Source: JBBABP01 sp041657585 (GTDB lineage: Bacteria > Patescibacteriota > Gracilibacteria > Absconditabacterales > Absconditicoccaceae). Taken from it: a stretch of 10,669 nt of DNA. The notes beneath the pieces are model-generated. The model had not been told where the DNA came from and did no database searches. It saw only the letters and a list, made by a program, of their open reading frames with translations. Each line of letters starts with the position of its first letter. Position 1 is the stretch's first letter. The DNA is taken from contig JBBABP010000040.1 of NCBI GenBank assembly GCA_041657585.1, positions 1 to 10,669 of the forward strand. Direction: 5' to 3'. A program made the translations under genes and the position numbers. Below, one piece after another: positions 6,826 to 10,669 of this stretch.

Positions 6826-7956
6826 ATGGAAGAACAAAATTCAAATAATCACAAATCACACTGAATAGATAAAACAATAATTGGATTTTTAAAAATTTTT
6901 GATAAATCTAAATTCTGAAATAAAGATAAGATTTTATTTTTCAAAGAACTTTCATATTTATTAAGTTGATGAGTTTCGATCGTTGATGCAATTAAAATCA
7001 TAAATGACGAATCTCAAAATTATGCAATCAAAGAAATTTCATTGACAATTTTAAATTGCTTAATAAAAGGTAAAAGCTTATCTTATGCATTAAATAGATT
7101 GCCAGATTATTTTGATAAATGAGATTACAGCATAATAAAAACTTGAGAAATGTCATGAAATTTACCAACAACATTACAATATTTATCAAGCGAATACAAT
7201 TATTTAAACGATCTAAAAAATAAATATATTTGAGCAATGATATATCCAATAATTTTAATTTTAATAGCGATCGTGGCAATTTTATCTTTATTTTTGCTAG
7301 TTTTACCAAGTGTCTTTTCAATATCAGATAGTTTTCAGTTAGTAAAATTACCACGAACAACTCAAGCGCTAAGAAATATATCTTCATTTTTACAAAACGA
7401 TCGAAAATGGTTAATATGAGTATTGATTTGAATATTAGTTGTTTGAACTTGATTTTTATCAACTGAAAAATGAAAAAAAATCTGATTCAAAATACTTTTT
7501 CAAATACCATTGTTAGGAAAAATGACAAAATATTTTTATCTAGTAAAATGGTGTAGATTTACAAAATTAATGTTATCCGCATGAATGAATTACATCCAAA
7601 TATTTCAATTATTAAAAGAAATTTTAGGAATACCAGCATACCAAGAAATGCTTGATGATGTAATTTTTGGATTAAATAAATGAGAAAAAATTTATGACTG
7701 AATCAAAAAATACACAGACATAGTGCCATCAAATGTCACAGTAATGATCAAGGTTTGAGAAGAAACAGCAAATCTCGAAAATTCATTAAGTAATATTTTG
7801 AAAATGTATGAAAACGAACTAAATAATTTAATAAATAATTTAGCAAAAGTTATAGAGCCAATATTGTTAATTTTCATATGATGATTTATAGTTTTGATTG
7901 CCTTGTGAGTTTTTGGTCTAATATTGCAAATAATGGACAACGTCTGAAATATATAA
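6826..7956 (+). CDS. pilC: Type IV pilus platform protein PilC (T2SF domain family)
   Basis: 376 aa, the polytopic platform on which the pilus motor acts. Two T2SF/GspF repeats are visible. The first has F-F-K-E-L-S-Y-L-L-S-G-G at 38-49 and K-T-G-E-M-S-G-N-L at 105-113. The second has F-T-K-L-M-L-S-A-G at 245-253 and K-V-G-E-E-T-A-N-L at 309-317. Membrane segments lie at about 138-162, 196-211 and 344-367. Family glycines in both G-E-x-x-x-x-L steps are TGA, a strong sign that TGA is glycine. CGA at 177 and 193 gives L-P-W and N-D-W-K-W, both reasonable for the family. It follows pilO by 54 nt and ends the cluster. No motor ATPase (PilB/PilT), PilM or PilQ gene is in the window; they must lie elsewhere or be missing. 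Confidence 0.93.
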
Positions 7957-8033
7957 TAATTTTTTTAAATGATAGTTTGTGATTAAAATGTCGTTTATTT
8001 AATTACAACTCAGCCACCAAACAACGTCTTTAC

Positions 8034-8096
8034 GAGTTACGAGTTACGAGTTACGAGTTACTAGTCACGAGTCACTAATCACTAGTCACTGATCAC
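8034..8096 (+). repeat. 7-nt tandem array GAGTTAC/TAGTCAC at a convergent gene junction
   Basis: Nine heptamers run without a gap. GAGTTAC is exact at 8034, 8041, 8048 and 8055. Then come TAGTCAC, GAGTCAC, TAATCAC, TAGTCAC and TGATCAC. A partial unit precedes at 8031. The minus-strand gene ends inside it: its last codons and TAG stop (8082-8084) are repeat sequence. The rest of the spacer after pilC (7957-8030) shows nothing clear, and no hairpin terminator was found. Confidence 0.92.
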
Positions 8097-9581
8097 AATA
8101 TTATCAGCGAAATCTTTCCAAGAAGGATCTATTATTTGGATAATCAAATTTCAGCTGTTTGTTGTTTTGATAAAAAAATTATTAGCAAAACTTAAATTAG
8201 TTACATAATTTTTTAAATTGCATTGATAGATTTTTAAACTTGGATTTTTTTCTAATTGATCTTTATTTGGGTATGCAATTACATTCATCTGAGAGTAACA
8301 GTTAACTCATTTAACTCACAAATCTTCTTCAACATTTACCGAAGAATAAGAAATATTTCTTGATGGAAAAATAATTTTGTATCATTTATTTGATTGAAAT
8401 TCCATCGTTTTCTCCAAATTTATTGGAAATTGCTTCACGTTAAAATTGATATTAATAGATTGGTTATTTAAATTATTATTTTGATCAGATTGATTATTTA
8501 AATTATTATTTGAAGAATTATCAATTTTAATAATTTCAAAACTAATTTTTTGACCTAAATTTGGCAAAGATGGATCTATAAATATTTTGCAAGAAGCTGT
8601 TCAGCTTTGAACTTTTCAATTAATTTTCAAAATCAATCAATCTGAATCTAACGATAAAGATTTGTTAGTTATCTCTTGGACACTCACTGTTCAATCTGAA
8701 CAAATATTTGGAATGTTAACTAAAACTTTTTCTTTCACATACCTTTCATTTGGCAACATAATATAATTTAGTAATTGTTCAACTTCTTGATCTGCCACAT
8801 CATTTATAAAATATCAAAAGAAATTATCGTTTGCAAAAAACCAAGAAGCAACAGATTCTAATTTATAAATTTTATTTCAATTTCAATCAACCTGACTTTT
8901 ATCTGACGATTGAGAAAAATTATTTTGTAATTGTTGACAATCTTTTTCTGGATTAGATTTTGTACAAACAAAATAATCAATATTTATAATCTGATTTGTT
9001 TCCAAATTTCTAATTTTTATTTTATTATTTTCTCAATTATTCTCCAAATTATATTTGTCAAAAAAGCTTTTCGTAAAATATATTCACGCCATTGAAAGAT
9101 ATTTTCAATTTTCTTGTACATCTCAACTAATTATAGATATATTACTAGACATCAATTCTCAACTTATATTTTCTACTTGCAATATAAATATTCAATTATT
9201 TTCTTTATCAACAACTCAATGAACAAAAACAAATCATGTATATTGATTTAAATCAATAACACTACTTTTCAATCACAATTTTCAATAGAAATTATTATTT
9301 AAAGTATGCGTGTACAATATATTATCTCAATTGGCCAATAAATTTCATGTAATATCAATTGATTGTCATATTTGAAAAAGACCTTGATTGTTTGTAATAT
9401 TTGAGAATCACAAAAATTCTTTTATATTATCGATATTTTTGAAAAAGATAAAAACAAAAACAAATATTGTCAAAATCACTATCCATGAAACAAAAGAATA
9501 TTTTTTTTTGTCATTATTATAATTTTGACAATTATTAAATGATTGATAATTTCTGTTAAATCATTGATTAGATTGATCCAT
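8082..9581 (-). CDS. Membrane-anchored extracytoplasmic protein of unknown function
   Basis: 499 aa on the minus strand, ATG at 9581-9579, stop TAG at 8084-8082. I do not recognise a family. A polar, Asn-rich N-terminus of about 28 residues precedes one strong helix at 32-47; the remainder should lie outside the cell. That part is rich in beta-type sequence, with six cysteines in three close pairs (206/215, 294/331, 428/454). An Asn/Gln-rich linker at about 354-377 contains a duplicated N-N-N-L-N-N-Q-S. Glycines are mostly TGA; there is no CGA codon. It is the only complete gene here ending in TAG, and that stop is within the heptamer array, so the original C-terminus may have been replaced. 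It converges on pilC and diverges from the MscS gene. A surface or pilus-associated role is possible but not shown. Confidence 0.85.
8464..8512 (-). repeat. In-gene direct repeat coding the Asn-rich linker
   Basis: GTTATTTAAATTATTATTT starts at 8463 and a near copy, GATTATTTAAATTATTATTT, starts at 8492. The two are about 27 to 30 nt apart, in register with the reading frame. They encode the two N-N-N-L-N-N-Q-S segments of the 499-aa protein. Confidence 0.75.
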
Positions 9582-9804
9582 TTTTATTTTTTATAGAAAA
9601 TAAAATCGTAATTTAATATACACTTTAGCAAATTTACAATTCTTTTCAATCGCACATAAGACATAAATACAAAAAAGTAAATATATCAAACAACAAACAT
9701 TGGTTTTTGGCTATAATTTAATGGCTTGATTATTATATTTTTTTACAAAAATAATTTTTTGAATAGAATTAAGTATCCATTTTAAATAGTTTAAATATAA
9801 AAAA
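9582..9804. other. Divergent intergenic region between the 499-aa protein and MscS genes
   Basis: This 223-nt spacer should hold promoters for both directions. The MscS-side candidate is listed separately. A TATAAT also occurs at 9712-9717 without a usable -35 box. Toward the 499-aa gene the best pair is TTGAAA (minus strand, 9649-9644) and TAAAGT (9627-9622) with a 16-nt spacer; it is weak. No tandem array, hairpin or RNA gene is seen. Confidence 0.5.
9742..9769 (+). promoter_or_regulatory. Candidate promoter for the MscS-family gene
   Basis: TTTACA (9742-9747) and TAGAAT (9764-9769) are separated by 16 nt. Each box has one mismatch to consensus. The -10 box is the same TAGAAT seen at 101-106. 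The predicted start is about 30 nt before the ATG at 9805. Confidence 0.45.
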
Positions 9805-10669
9805 ATGCAAGATTCAACAACTACAATAAACACAACAACTCAATCTTGAGTGCAATGATTTATGGACAATGCAATTGTTGGTTACATATTAAAAATTCTT
9901 TGAGCATTGATAGTTATAGTTATTCTTTTGATGCTTTCAAAATTTATTGCAAATTTAGTAAAAAGAAGAATCATATTGTCATGAGAGGCAGAGAACAAAC
10001 ACATAGATAAATTATGAAAATTAATTCATGATATTGTTTTTTATGTTTTAGCTATTTTTTCTTGATTTGTTTGATTTAACATGGTATGAATAGATGTTTG
10101 ATTGATTTTGTGATGAATTTCATTTGGAGTATGACTAGCTTTCAAGGAAATTTTGGGAAATATGATAGCATGAATTATGATTCTTTATACAAAAGAATTC
10201 AGACTTTGAGATATCGTTGAAATAAATGCAGATCAAGTTTATTTTGGAAGGATAGAGGAAATAACAATCAGATATACAGTAATTAGAACTTTGGATCTAA
10301 GAGAAGTAGTAATACCAAATATGACGCTAATATCAGTCCCAATCAAAACATTTAGTGCAGAACCAATGGTAAAATTAAATGCATTATTTGGAGTACATTA
10401 CGATTCAGACATGCCAAAAGTCATAAAAGTGATTACAGATGCAGTAAATAGTTTCGATTTTGTAAAAGAAAAAGATTTAACAAAAGTTTTTATTTCAAAC
10501 TTTGCAGATAGTTATATTGAACTAAAGTCTATTTTTTCTTTCGATCCAAACTGTTGAATTATATGAGATTTTGCAATCGGTTATATCAACGAAAAAGTTA
10601 ACGAAGAATTTAAAAATAACTGAATAATCGTGCCTTATAATATACTTACTTTGACGTTTGATAAAGAAG
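9805..10669 (+). CDS. mscS: MscS-family mechanosensitive channel (3' end outside window)
   Basis: 288 codons are visible and the frame is still open at the window end. Family members open under membrane tension to release solutes during osmotic downshock. Helices lie at about 28-52 and 73-93. The glycine-rich pore helix follows: G-G-I-S-F-G-V-G-L-A-F-K at 103-114, then G-N-M-I-A-G at 118-123, leading to F-R-L-G-D-I-V-E-I at 132-140, the start of the beta domain. A further family landmark is I-P-N at 170-172. The sequence near the edge (I-I-V-P-Y) resembles the I-P-F-P end of the cytoplasmic cage, so little is probably missing. Pore glycines are a mix of TGA and GGA, which supports TGA=Gly. 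The gene symbol is at family level only. Confidence 0.9.

Noticed and set aside
7028..7462. A 144-codon minus-strand open frame opposite pilC.
   Set aside because: It is antisense to a well-supported pilC reading with family motifs. Long antisense frames arise because pilC's TGA codons do not create stops on the other strand. Its translation is Leu/Ile-rich with no recognisable motif.
225..7956. A cluster of pseudogenes broken by many TGA stops.
   Set aside because: Frames are intact apart from TGA, conserved motifs are preserved, and TGA falls at conserved glycines. Decay would also give frameshifts and TAA or TAG stops, which are absent.
8034..8096. CRISPR array.
   Set aside because: Units of 7 nt run directly together with no spacers, and there are no cas genes. 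The 9-nt arrays are rejected for the same reason.
9712..9717. TATAAT as the main MscS promoter -10 box.
   Set aside because: No acceptable -35 box lies 15 to 19 nt upstream, and there is no TG extension. The 9742-9769 pair is better placed and scores better.
1..10669. tRNA, rRNA, riboswitch or insertion-sequence features.
   Set aside because: No cloverleaf-like or rRNA-like segment, transposase frame or terminal inverted repeats were recognised by eye on either strand. A covariance-model search was not possible.

Overview
The window reads as AT-rich chromosome from a Candidate Phyla Radiation bacterium with two changed codons, most likely order Absconditabacterales (SR1). With the standard code nearly every gene looks shattered. 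With TGA read as glycine, ten open frames close cleanly on TAA or TAG. CGA must also be read as tryptophan: all nine CGA codons of the prolyl-tRNA synthetase gene fall where I recall that family having tryptophan, while AGA, AGG, CGT and CGC stand at its arginines. TGA=Gly plus CGA=Trp is, as I recall, NCBI table 37 (Absconditabacterales). All protein descriptions here use that reading. No CGG codon was noticed in frame, so CGG is untested.

Layout: (1) 1-72, the last 23 codons of a probable mnmA. (2) 79-106 promoter, repeats, then a 367-aa membrane-anchored protein with two copies of a four-cysteine domain (225-1328). (3) proS (1404-2903), a 138-aa nucleoside-deoxyribosyltransferase-like protein (2955-3371) and a 113-aa very basic protein (3472-3813), closed by a strong hairpin terminator (3841-3870). 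(4) A consensus promoter (3869-3896) overlapping the end of that terminator, then an MFS transporter (3984-5246). (5) A promoter (5336-5363) and a type IV pilus inner-membrane cluster: pilN-like, pilO-like and pilC (5469-7956). (6) A convergent, minus-strand 499-aa anchored surface protein (8082-9581). (7) A divergent MscS-family channel gene (9805 onward) cut by the window end.

The spacers are unusual. Several consist largely of degenerate short tandem arrays with a period of 7 nt (166-221, 3427-3468, 8034-8096) or 9 nt (111-147, 3914-3958, 5377-5456). The 9-nt AAAGGCCAC family sits just downstream of three separate promoters, in either orientation. No Shine-Dalgarno motif was found before any start; starts follow A/T-rich sequence. 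TAA is the stop in every complete gene except the 499-aa protein, whose TAG lies inside a 7-nt array.

Functionally the window mixes housekeeping (tRNA thiolation, tRNA charging) with envelope functions (pilus assembly, MFS export, osmotic channel, two anchored surface proteins). That suits an episymbiotic or predatory CPR cell, but the lifestyle is inference from the lineage, not shown by the sequence.
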